Shown one piece after another: positions 32,965-43,571 of a stretch of 64,000 nucleotides of DNA. Made by a program: the position numbers and the translations under genes. Under the pieces are notes generated by a model. The model ran no database searches, had not been told where the DNA came from, and worked only from the letters and a program-made list of their open reading frames with translations. Each line of letters opens with the position of its first letter. The first letter of the stretch is position 1. Source of the DNA: Pohlia nutans (lineage: Eukaryota; Streptophyta; Bryopsida; Bryales; Mniaceae); assembly GCA_022496805.1 (NCBI GenBank), contig CM040091.1, positions 16,668,336 through 16,732,335 of the forward strand, in the 5' to 3' direction.

Positions 32965-33509
32965 TCCTCAAACAACACTTACATCCACAAAAAGTTTGAT
33001 AAAAAAGGTCCTAACAACAACACAGAAACGATATGTTTGACAAACAGGACTTGTTGCACACAATTTTTCTAAGAAATGTGTACCATTAAGATGACTTGCA
33101 AACAAGTATGTGTATCTCTGGACCCTCCCAAGCTCAAACATACTCAAAATCTGATATCCCAAAGAAGAAGTGATCACATTAAGAAGGGTACCCTTTTCCA
33201 AGATTTTTAAGCATGATGGCAATTTTGGTACACATGGCAATGATTGCCTCTTTATATTTAGAAAATGCATGGTGTATGAAGGTAACTGGAACACCTTCGA
33301 TGATGCAAAAAATCTCATGGAGATGTGATGATTATCATGCCAACACCATCATTCTAAATCAGGCCATGGGATATGTTTTAAGTGAAAAAACAGAGTGTGT
33401 TGCAACACTTGTTACAGGGTACTGTACATCAACTCCGTTTTTGTTTTTCATCAACCATTTTATAACAAATCTTTGAAAATAGTGTTGAATCGGGACGTTA
33501 AAGGGTTAA

Positions 33510-34286
33510 TGTCCCAATTGTTGTCCAAATCATCACCTCTCTACCGTATTGTATCAAGGGCAGGAAATGAGTTTTTTCTAAGCTACAGTAAAGAGCAAGC
33601 AGGTGCCCGTCCTCCAACCAAATCAGTCTGAAAGGGTCAACGAAGAGCAAAAGCAAGATACAATAAGATGTTGTGGATTTGTCAAACAATCAGCTACAAT
33701 TGGAGTGTCACACCGGCCGAGAGCCCCAAAATTGTCTCTTTTTTAACTACGTCAAGAATGATGCAATTTTGTAGCTTGCCCAATGATCCAAATGGCATAA
33801 CATAGCTTCCCCAGTTGTGACAACTTAAAGTGGACTTGCTTTGGTTGGACTGTAAAAGCAATGGGCTGATTGCCGAAGGTGGGGTGTCACACTTGGAGGA
33901 AATGCCCATTGGACTGGTTCCATTTATTTCACATTGATGTCTGTAAAGGACCATGGATTAATGGATCTAAAATGACAAATTTAATCCCTCTTATTATGAA
34001 AATATAGTTCAAATGGGACAAAATTTTACATCACCAGAATCAATGAAGAAATTTGCACGTATTGGTCAAGAAAACAAATCTATTTTTAAAAAGGAAAGTT
34101 CATATAGGATGTACTCAAAATTGCTTTAAAAAACATGAGACCCAATTTGGATTCCTTGGTCCCTTAGGACTGAAATTCTTACCTATCTATTTGAATGTAG
34201 GTTGTGATGCACCCATATCAATAGAGGTTTAGATTTTAGTTTTTTTTTTTCCAATTTAAGGTAGATATATATATATATATATATAT
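33510..34286. other. Intergenic DNA containing a family H copy
   Basis: No gene is supported. GTGTCACAC occurs near 33706 and 33884. A TA dinucleotide run lies at about 34263-34286. Confidence 0.4.
33941..34170 (+). mobile_element. Family H, copy 2
   Basis: It begins with TGTAAAGGACCATGG and ends with CTTGGTCCCTTAGG. It carries the H blocks AAAATGACAAATTTAAT, TTACATCACCAGAATCA and GAGACCCAATTTGG. Both terminal TTAA sites have decayed. Confidence 0.6.
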
Positions 34287-34433
34287 CCATTACCACCCAA
34301 CATAGAACTGATACATGAAGGCGACATATACACCAACTATAAAAACCAACTACATACCAGTTGTATGCATTTGTGTTCTAGAATGTACACCACCAATACA
34401 TGAGGGCAGAATTGAGCGTTTGAGTGGTAATGG
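34287..34433. mobile_element. 147-bp MITE with CCATTACCAC ends
   Basis: The left end CCATTACCACCCAA and the reverse-complemented right end CCATTACCACTCAA are inverted. A related fragment lies at about 29799. The left flank is a TA repeat, which hides any target duplication. Confidence 0.55.
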
Positions 34434-34875
34434 ACCATATGTCTACCTTGTACGGAGTAAATGACATGATCGACTAAGGCATGCTGTTGTTGTCCTCAGC
34501 TCTCTCACATGACATGAAACAATTGAGTAGAATTTGACACGTGGCCGACCATCTCGACCACTGAGCCACTGAACGACTATTTTCTAGGACAATCCTATGA
34601 CTATCTTATTATGTCATGCTCCCTAGAGACGAAGTCCACACAGAAGCCATGTTGCAGACTTTTTTAATATGCAAAAGAAATGACGGTTGAAAGTGAAAAA
34701 AAAAAAAACCATGAAAGCACTCCCTGGATTCCTGTGGGGAACTTGGGTGGAGCAAAATAGTAAACCACAGCCCAAGTGTCTGCAATCGGAGGTTCTTGGA
34801 AAGGAGATATTCATTCATGCAAAGAAAATGTCACCACTCCGTCGGCTTGGTGTTTATCTTGTTTGTTGTTGGAAT
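34434..34875. other. Intergenic DNA
   Basis: A 66-codon plus-strand frame (34687-34887) and its shadows show no recognisable domain. No gene is supported. Confidence 0.4.
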
Positions 34876-35084
34876 TCATGGTTTTAAAATGACAAATTCA
34901 ATTGATCGTATTGTGAAACTAGTAATGCATACAGGACCAAATTTTATATCACTGGAATCAATGAAGAACATTGCATGTGTTGCTCCAATAACAAAGAAAT
35001 TTGAACTGAAGGAAGTTTGCATAGGATCTATTAAAAAATGCTAAAAAATTGTGGTTTAATTGGAGCTTCTAGGTTTTTTAGGGG
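34876..35084 (+). mobile_element. Family H, copy 3
   Basis: The right end TTTTTTAGGGG is followed by TTAA 35085-35088. H blocks CATGGTTTTAAAATGACAAA, ATCACTGGAATCA and GAAGAACATTGCA are clear. The left TIR is missing. Confidence 0.6.
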
Positions 35085-35088
35085 TTAA

Positions 35089-36500
35089 AATGTTCCTTGT
35101 GTCTAGTCCAGAACATATATACATACATACACACACACATACATAAATAAATATATATAATTTGTCATTTAGAAAAGAAGAAAAACCTTGGTTTAAAGAA
35201 CAATAGCGAGTATATTGTCCAAAGTGGTTCTACTAACTACGTCGCATGGATGCATAAAACGAGTAACAGTGTAGCTCGTAGTGTAGTTGTCGATGCTTCT
35301 TAAACAAGGTAGATGCTTTTACTACAATAACCACACCTAATTGTGACCTTGTTACAACTTGCCTATTCTACACCTCTTGATAGAATTTGGAAACACTTAT
35401 AACTTAATCAACACTTATAGATTATTCATATTGTACCTAACATATATAGAATTGAGAATCCTCTTTCCATTGCTAACAAAAACTAAGACAATTTTGTAAT
35501 AGACAAGATGCTTATACTACGCTCAATTGTGACCTTGCTGCAAAACGATCCCTATAAATTATTGTCTGAAGCATAAGAGCCTAAGACCAAATTTGGATAC
35601 TGTACTTACAATCAACACTTTGAAAATTGATAGGTCAAATTCATATCGTATCCAAATTAGGATGCTTAAGGTAGAGGGTCATATTTCTGACCGGGTTGTA
35701 TTTGTCAGCATGGTTTCAGATAGTGTCCAAGAGTGTTCTAATTTCGTCCATGCTTGGAAAAATCAAGAGCTTCTGATTGGTGTAGAAGCACTCTATTTTC
35801 AGAATCCAAGCTCTCATGAAAACCATGACTCTATGAGCGGTTAATGGTCACTCTAAGCTTTCAGACTTAAAAATCACAAAAAATTGTAGAAATGCTCAAA
35901 AAATGTTTTTTTTTGGGGGATGCCTTTGCAATAGCTTTGCAGAGCATCCAAAAATTTTAAAAAAAATTCTTTCACAAGTCTAAGTATGCAAACCTGAAAT
36001 TCAGTCGAGAATTGGCCCCACTACCTTATTTGAATGCTTTTAGGTGTGGACGCAAACTAATATGAGTAAAAGTGCCACTTGTTACCTGACAATTGGAATA
36101 AGTTTTTTTTAGCCCTTGTAAGCTGTATCGTGGAATGAGAGAATCATTGTAGCGAATTTCAGAATATTGAGCATGCCATGTCATTATTTACCTACAGAAT
36201 GATGATGGACGGTTGGAAGTCCACAGTAACCCTGCCTCAAGAATGACATGTTTTGAATTTTGTCTTTCAGAGCAAAAGGGTGAACCCTAGCAAGGGCTTA
36301 ATAACCGTATGTGAATGTAGATTAAAAAACAAGGGAAGTATGTATGACTTGCTGTCATAAACTTACAACAAAACAGTCTCTCAGCTGCCTTGGTGACAGA
36401 CAGTGCTGCAGAAAAGGACCATCAAGAGTTCAACAACAATTGCTACCTCCAAAAGCCCATGACCAGGCAACAAAAATTGAGGCACTCCTAATTAACTCCT
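35089..36500. other. Intergenic DNA
   Basis: No gene is recognised. An 83-codon plus-strand frame at 35593-35844 has a fairly normal amino-acid mix but no known motif and no splice support that I could establish. Confidence 0.4.
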
Positions 36501-36506
36501 AATTAA

Positions 36507-36694
36507 CCCCGAAAAGACCAAGGATTCGTGGTTTTAAAATGTCAAATTCAGTCGATTGTATTTTGAAAAATATAATTTAGATGAGATCAAATTTTTTAAC
36601 ACCAAAATCAGTGAAGAATATTGCATGTCTTCCTGGTCAATAAACAAACAAATTTGAACAAAAAGAAGTCCACCTAAGTCCACCTCAATAGGGG
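36507..36694 (+). mobile_element. Family H, copy 4
   Basis: TTAA at 36503-36506 and 36695-36698 brackets 188 bp. It carries CCAAGGATTCGTGG, TTTTAAAATGTCAAATTCAG and a CAGTGAAGAATATTGCATG block. A short tandem GTCCACCT lies near the right end. Confidence 0.7.
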
Positions 36695-36910
36695 TTAACG
36701 TACTAATCCTCTTCAATTAACTTTGATCTCAGTTTATCAAGGATTTCTAGAAACTGGAATGTGTCTAAAGCAATTTTGTATTTATCATGTAATTGTATAT
36801 ATTTACGGATAGGAACTCAGCTTTGAACTTATTGCTTGGACTGTATCATATACTAAAGTTTACACAAACCTACCAATATTGTAGGAGATGGAGGTCAAAC
36901 TACAATATGA

Positions 36911-37149
36911 TACTCCCTGTCCCACTAAAAAACCCGTGGTTTGACATTTTTTTGGGATAATATTTGTCTTATATTTTATACCTCAAACGTGACGCCTGTC
37001 CACTTCAAACAGGATGGACAATGAGAGTGACACAAAAACTACATACTACTATTAAAAACAAACCGTTTTTCGAGTATGGAGACTGTTTTCTTTTTGGCAA
37101 AAGAAAGCGTAAGTTAGAACACGGATTTTTTAGTGGGACGAAGGGAGTA
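36911..37149. mobile_element. Stowaway-like MITE, copy 2
   Basis: The left end TACTCCCTGTCCCACTAAAA and the right end TTTTAGTGGGACGAAGGGAG.TA are inverted repeats with TA at each edge. The interior is the inverse of copy 1 at 10183-10421. It lies about 0.8 kb beyond the stop codon of the methyltransferase gene. Confidence 0.8.
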
Positions 37150-37934
37150 GCACATTGGAACAAGGAAAATAACACATCAAATGGATCGTACCAAGGAGAC
37201 TTCAATATAACTCACATCGTGTTGTGTAAAAGGTCCAAAGTGTACTTTGAAGTCTTCCACAAGAAGATGCACAAAATATTCAGAAATGGTAGAAGGTACA
37301 CTTCTCTCTAAAAATCTGCCAGTTGTATCAATCCAGCTGAATAAGTCTTGTCAAAGTGACCCAATGCATCGAGGTGACTTGACCTCAAAGCCATGAACCT
37401 CTCCTTTGACTGGTGAAGTTCACTTGTCCATCTTCACTGCAACTCAGCCACAATGCTGGATCCCAAGAACTAGGCGCAGGAACGATCTCTGATAAACATG
37501 TCAAAAAGGACTTTAACATACAGAGAGTCCCATGCCCATGGACTGGCAAGTTATATACTACATATGTATGCTCTACTTGAGGAATTCAAAGAAACCTAGT
37601 GCGACCTCTCACCAATAAATGCAATCCAAGTGCGCTTCAGTTGCACATTCAGCAGAAACAACATTTGAGGATTGCTTCACCCAAACCTGTGCAAAACACA
37701 TTGGATGATTCATGCACTACAAAACTAATGTCATAAAGATAGACAGAAACCCAAAGACTGCAATAAAAACACATCCAGCTCGGTATGTGACTTACATTTG
37801 CATGCTGGCCAGCAATCATCTATGGGGAAAAAATAACATTGGTCCCCTTCTTTTTTTTCCACCCTCCGGTTCTAGGTCATTGCAGCCCGTAGAGATGACA
37901 AGTAAACAAATGGCTGCATGGTTAGAAAAACCGT
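37150..37934. other. Downstream flank of the methyltransferase gene
   Basis: It probably includes the 3' UTR of the minus-strand gene. I could not fix a polyadenylation site. No other gene is visible. Confidence 0.4.
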
Positions 37935-40900
37935 CTACTCCTCTTCCGACTCATCCCCTGTATGCATTGGCCGCCAGAGCCATTCGCGACAATTTTTTGA
38001 GCCACAGTGGCACTTGATATGTCTTGAGTCGTTCCCCTGGTCAATCTTTTGCTTTCCAGCTTCAGGGTCAACCTTGGAGTGCCCATCATGTACTTGGAGA
38101 TCATGCCTTCCATAATTATAATCATACGAAAGCTCTTCTCCAGCTTCAATATCACGCATGGCATACATACCAATATGTGAAAGCCATTTGTAGGTGGTCT
38201 CCACATAGACTCGATAAATTTTCAGATTTGCATCACAACTACACAATGCATGTGTTAGCCTCTCCAATAGTTCCATAACTGATTGCCACCAGGTAGGTGT
38301 ATTTAGTGTGGTGGACTGAGTTCCTATGCATCAGCTGCATGCTTCTGGTTTAGAAAAGCAGAGTGTATCCATGATCATGCCTTTACTAACATCATGACCT
38401 ACAGTCAAATTGATGACAATGAACTTTATATGCACTAGGACACATAGCTGCGCATAAATGCAATGTTTTCATTACCTGTGGTTGATAAAACGAGCGACAT
38501 TAGATGCATGAAATCCGTCAAGAGTGAAGTCCGGCGTCCTTTTTGATTCCGGGTAGTCCAAATCATATAGGTAACTGATTCAATAAACTTGGTTTAGTTC
38601 CCATAACATGGAATGAGTAGGGGGAGCATACAAATAGGACGGTTGGTCAGTAAAATGTCAATGTTGAAAACGACTGATAGTCTACTGACCTTCGCTTGAT
38701 TTCGTCATAGATCTGGCCGTATCTTTGAGCTTGATCTTGAGTCAACATTTCTCCAACATACTCAATCACAAATTGGCCCCTGCTTCAAAACGCTGAATGA
38801 TCAGAACAGCCTCATGTACTTGAGGTATAAAAGGTAGACTGCAAGGAAAAGCACTGAACGACATTTGAAACTAATTTTTACCTGGGTACTGGAACCAGAG
38901 TGCGGACAGCCCACCCCTTGTTGTCAGTCTTATACAGTTCAATAGGAGTCCTCAAACCTTTTTGCATTTCTCTATTAATGCAGGAGTCGCCACATTTACA
39001 CCGATCGTTGCATTCTACAAGCTCATTATAATCTGTCCCAATCTGTTCCCAGATGTCATTACGTATTAGACACAACGTATGTTATAACGTGACAGGCCCC
39101 AAAAGTTTGCCAATGGTGATAATTTCAGCTATTACTTAATGACGACGAATTTCAGATCAAAACTAAGACATGGAACGATACAACAAAGCAGTCTAAGAGA
39201 GTAACATCTAATGGCTTGGTAAAAGGATAATAGCATAATAATTCTCATTATGTGGGCAGGCTCACTGGGACAAGAACCATAATAAAATTAATACGAAATT
39301 TCAAGACATTTTTCTCTTCATGTTACGTAAAGAGAAGGCATGGTATAAAGCGATAAGTAACTTGACTCTAAAATTATCAGTACCTTCAAAAAAACCAGCT
39401 GCCACTGAAGAACCACTGCAGCTTTTAGCATCCCAATGGTGCTTCAATAAAAATCTATTTGTTTTACTGCTCTTTTTCCCATGCTTTATTACAAAGTTAG
39501 TATCTTACCACGAGCCGAGCATATTTATCATAAGGAAGACGTCCATACATTCGCTCCCTCAGCCAGTCCTCGCGAAAGTCATCTTGACGCCTTTCAAATG
39601 GTATATGAACGGATATAGGAGCGAAAGGATCGTCAGGATCATATAGAGCACACCCATCACAAGCTTTAGCTTGTCTTTCAAAAAGTGGATGTGAGTGATT
39701 CCTGCTGCCCAACGGCTCTCCCTGATATCTGAACAGAATAGCACAAAAAGTGTCAATACTGCCATAAGAGAAGCATAAGAAAAAGCTTGTCTTATTAAAG
39801 CTTGACCACCATCCTGAGATTACAAGTCACCAGGGCAGTGCATTTCCAGATATAAGCAAAGAGATCAACCTGGACTTTGTTATGTACTCCAGGTACGGTG
39901 GAGGCTCATTATCCACGTCATTGGTACATGGCACCTGAATGGGTTCCAGTCCACCTGAAAAGTCGGTGCACAGAAGTCTCGTTCCATAAAGCTTTGGTCC
40001 TGAACTAGGCAAACTGCAACACCCCAAAACTTCAAGTTTAACCATGACATGTGCTTCACCAAAAGTCATAAAACAAGAACATATTTCATTTACTTATAAA
40101 CGATTAAATGCACCTGTTGTCAAGTATGTAGATAGTGACCTATTGATGACTAAGAAGGACGAGCACTAGCAGCGTAGAATCACAAGAGAGTGCATGCTTC
40201 ATATATGACCACCCCCGAGAAAATCCGTGTCAACTGCTTTATGTCTGGTATAACAAACTATCATCAAAAACGTAAAGTGGCTTTTATGCAAAATGATAAA
40301 CCATCTCCTTTATTCTCATATGACAAAATTTACAACGATAGAGCAGTGGGGCATATTGTCATCTGCGCTCACCTATCAGGAGTGTCAACCCTTTTAGCAA
40401 CAGGAGGCCTTGAACTGAAGGTATTTGGTGTGTTCAATCGAGGAATTACTTCCGGAGCAGTAGGCCTGTGAGGACTGTCTTCTTCACCACTGCTGTCGAT
40501 ATTAATAACGTCAACACCACCCGATGTTCTTTCTTCTAGCTTGGAAGGGCCAGCTCCTGTTGAAGCAGGCAAACTTTTCCTGCTCCCCCTCTTCCTCTTC
40601 TTGGGCATCCAACTCTTCTCTTTCTGTAATTTTAAATCATCCAGAACATCATCGACATCCCGATGGTCCTTGCAGGCAATGGGCTTCATCAAGCCATCCC
40701 ACATACGCAATTTCACTGAGACCGATAGCTTGTCGGCGCAAGGGTAGTGAAAATTCTTTTTGCAGCTTGCAACTCGACAACCAAGTGTTGCTCCGAAAAG
40801 GCCACAATCTGGATCCGAGCATTTCTACACACAGAAGGAAAGAAGCACAACAATCAGATTTAGACAACATGAGACCTGAACAGTACGAGCATGTCCACAC

Positions 40901-43571
40901 TGTCACTATGCATTCATACGCTTTTGGTGTAAGAATCATATACATACAAAATGATACCGCTACACTGTAGCACTGGAATGCCAAAGTTTCTTACGCTTTT
41001 TCTTGAACGCTGAACGGCTGTCCACAGTTTCATGATACGCCAGGGCTGGTTTGAATCCTCAAAAACCTGTGAGCATCAATGTTCATTGTAGCTTTAAGTA
41101 TCTATTCCAGAAGAAGATGAACTCGACTCTCAACCCTCCCAAGTACGTCTGTCAAGTTGAACTCATCTCTAAACCCCAAAGGTCCAAGGACTCATGGTTA
41201 TACAACGGCTGATCGTATCGTGAAAACATCATTCAAATGAGTCAACTTTTATATCACCAAAATCAGTGAAGAACGTTGCACGTGTTGGTCAAAAATTGAA
41301 CAAAATTGGACCGAAAAAAGTTCTCATATGACCTACTCAAAACTGCTAATAAAAATAGGAGGCCCAATTTGGGCTTCTTGGTCTTTTAGGGGCTAAGAAG
41401 CGCAGAGAGGTACAGCACCTCTGCAGACCAGAGGCCGCAAAGCTTGTGGACCTTGCCGCTCCATGGATAAGGTGGGTCGGTGGCTTTCCAACTTTTTCCA
41501 CCCTTACACTTAAGTGTCTTTTTTTTTCGCCTGCAACATCTGCATTATTAGACTCAATCCATTCACTTGATGGTCAATAACATCCAGTGAAGGGGTGCAA
41601 GTTATAGTGTGAAGAACTACAATAAGATATACTTATAAGATACTATGCAGTATCCCTTTGCATATAAACCTTCAAACACCTTCGACAAATCTGAAGACAC
41701 TTGAAAAACAGATGTTGACGGATGCAAGGAGCAAAACACATGTAAGAAGAGAGCTTACTGTTGATCCTCATAGGAACACTTGCACATAAGTGAAGGACAC
41801 CCGCAGCACCAAGAATACCATGCACCTAAAGAGAGTGAAGGGCCTCTCTCACACAGATCACATAGAACGTCGGCAGACCAGTCAGGCTGTATCATCTCCA
41901 TATGGTGTCCATCAGCGAGACCCCTTCTGTAATCCTCTGAAAGAGTACTCGCCTCATCTTCACTTTCGTCAGCCGCTGCAAATACAGTCGTCTCTCTCAG
42001 TTTCTCGGTTGAAGCTCTCAGAGCCTCAGGACTGAACCCAACATGTGGCTTCGATGGAGACTCCTCCACTGTCTTCATATGCTCTCTACTGATTCTTTCC
42101 ACTGTTTGTTTCCCGTTAGGCTTCACAGCCACTGTGTTCATCTCATCTTTACTAAAGTTCATCACTGTCCCGTTAGATTTCAAAGCCACTGTCTTCATCT
42201 GCTCTTCACTGAAGTCCATCACTGTAGCTTGTTTCCCATTAAGCTTCGAAGGAACTGTCTTCATATTGAACCGCATCTTGAGGTCCGTCTCTGCCTCAAC
42301 TTGTTTCCCATTATTCAAAGAAACTGTATTCATATGCTCTCTACTGAAGTTCATCGGAATCTCAACCTTCGACGTAACAGGAGTCATGAGAAGAGTTTCA
42401 GCTTTTTTTAACATAGCTGGTTCTCCAACTGAAACATGAGCCTGGTTTACCTGCGAATCAGTCCCTGAAAGATCTACAACTAGTGTCACCTTTGGAGTAT
42501 GAACCTCTTCATTATCAACGGCCTGCATCAGCTTCTGTGTCGTTCAGGGAGAGTTCATAATAAGCCACCGCAAGCAAGATTGTATCAAACGCTTATATCC
42601 CGCTACTTTCTCACACTACATCCAAGATGGAGAAAATGAACCAGAAAACTGATATGGAGTAAATCATAATTTAGCCATATTCGTTGCTAAGAAAGCTAGA
42701 CAAGTTTCAAGCCAAACATGAAAACACGAAGGGCTGAACAAGGAGAGAGAAAAATAAGGCAAACACTGAAAATGCTTGACCCCTAAGCAACTAAAACGCC
42801 CAATATGGCCATCTGCATCACTGAACTTTGCAACAGTGGCATTTTCTCATTTTACCTCGGTTTCTGATTGCAATACAAATCACTTTAAGGGTTTAGCCCT
42901 TTAAGGGTTACACATCTCGTTCTATACTCCAAGATCAACAGTGTCGATCGTGCCAAACTGAAGTCATATTCACACAAACAGATGATTTGCAGCAGGGGGT
43001 CCAATTTTCCTACACTAGAGAAAATATACCGTGGACGCTTAGGGGTTAAGGGGCAGTTCTGTACCTTCAGATGACAATGAGAGCAGATAGGTCTCTCTGT
43101 CAGCGGAGCATCCGGTTCGTCGTCGGAATCGCCGAGGTCAACAACAACAATCGTTTTCCCATCTTTAGTCTCATGCCTCTCTTTCAATGGAGTGGATTTG
43201 ATCCTGTCCCTCGGAATGCTGATAGACGACGGACGTGCCACAATTTGACTGTCGCCATTGAGAGATGAAACTCTCAAGGGGGATCCTTGTTGTTGCAACT
43301 TCTCCGTTTTGATGTTGGAAATTGATGACAGTGCCACTGATGTGGGAGCTTGGTCTCGACTACAAGGTTCATCTTTCGGTTTAGATTCCACATCTTCAGG
43401 TGCATCTTCCTCGCTTGTATATTCAGTTTCTGAACTCTCATCACTAAACACTGGATGTCTGCTGCGGATGCACTCGATCTCAAGCGGGGGCTTGACTAAC
43501 TTGGATGACCCCGAAGCGTGGTGCTTTGGAGAGCCATGTACAACGCTATCGACAGCTTTTTTGGGCCTCAT
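37935..43571 (-). CDS. SUV39/SUVR-type histone lysine methyltransferase with ePHD finger
   Basis: Predicted nuclear enzyme methylating a histone lysine, probably H3K9 by family. Hand-built exons on the minus strand: 43571-43065, 42534-41759, 41530-41419, 41066-40995, 40824-40373, 40013-39870, 39728-39509, 39042-38882, 38779-38690, 38574-38476, 38238-37935. Every intron is GT-AG, every junction keeps frame, and the total is 978 residues. The start is the first ATG after an in-frame TAA. Order: acidic disordered N-terminus with CSHC near 163; repeats of about 20 residues (about 225-330); extended PHD 394-519 (CDLCERGPS, VHKLCGLWSAE, C491/C496, C505/C510, H515/C518); basic linker; pre-SET about 655-787 (CTDFSGGLEP, ECNDRCKCGDSC); SET from GW 804 with NHSC 876-879 and ELSYDYNY 913-920; post-SET C954, C956, C961. 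Catalytic motifs look intact. Arabidopsis SUVR proteins, as I know them, lack an ePHD. Introns 1 and 3 hold TTAA elements. Confidence 0.92.
41174..41392 (+). mobile_element. Family H, copy 5, in methyltransferase intron 3
   Basis: The ends CCCCAAAGGTCCAAGGACTC and TTCTTGGTCTTTTAGG are flanked by decayed target sites (TAAA at 41170-41173 and CTAA at 41393-41396). It carries the H blocks TATATCACCAAAATCAGTGA, GAACGTTGCACGTGTTGGTC and GGCCCAATTTGGGC. Its edge is about 20 bp from the intron's 5' splice site. Confidence 0.7.
42780..43045. mobile_element. TTAA-type element in methyltransferase intron 1
   Basis: The left terminus CCCCTAAGCAACTAAAACGC follows TTGA (42776-42779). The right terminus GTGGACGCTTAGGGG precedes TTAA (43046-43049). 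It is 266 bp with no close relative elsewhere in the window. It ends about 19 bp from the 5' splice site of intron 1. A CCCTTTAAGGG palindrome lies inside. Confidence 0.6.

Larger units (their letters stand above)
31539..33424 (-). mobile_element. Tc1/mariner element
   Basis: The element is 1886 bp with inverted ends CAGTACCCTCCAACATGTCT and CAGTACCCTGTAACAAGTGT (the latter reverse complemented). The match continues through TTGCAAC. TA is duplicated at 31537-31538 and 33425-33426. The uninterrupted family B copy (51629-52158) shows the target as a single site, which confirms both boundaries. It encodes a DD34E transposase on the minus strand. Confidence 0.9.
30180..33505. mobile_element. TTAA element, family B, copy 1, split by two later insertions
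   Basis: TTAA lies at 30176-30179 and 33506-33509; the termini are CCCTTTAGCGCGCC and, reverse complemented, CCCTTTAACGTCCCG. Removing the inserts at 30365-31275 and 31539-33424 leaves about 523 bp. That remainder aligns end to end with the uninterrupted inverse copy at 51629-52158 (530 bp), as seen at TACGGTATGGATCTTCC, CATTGACATTTACAACTTTG and TTTATAACAAATCTTTGAAA. It is non-coding. Confidence 0.8.

Noticed and set aside
33690..33910. GTGTCACAC words near 33706 and 33884 as a MITE.
   Set aside because: They are in direct, not inverted, orientation and the flanks do not match.
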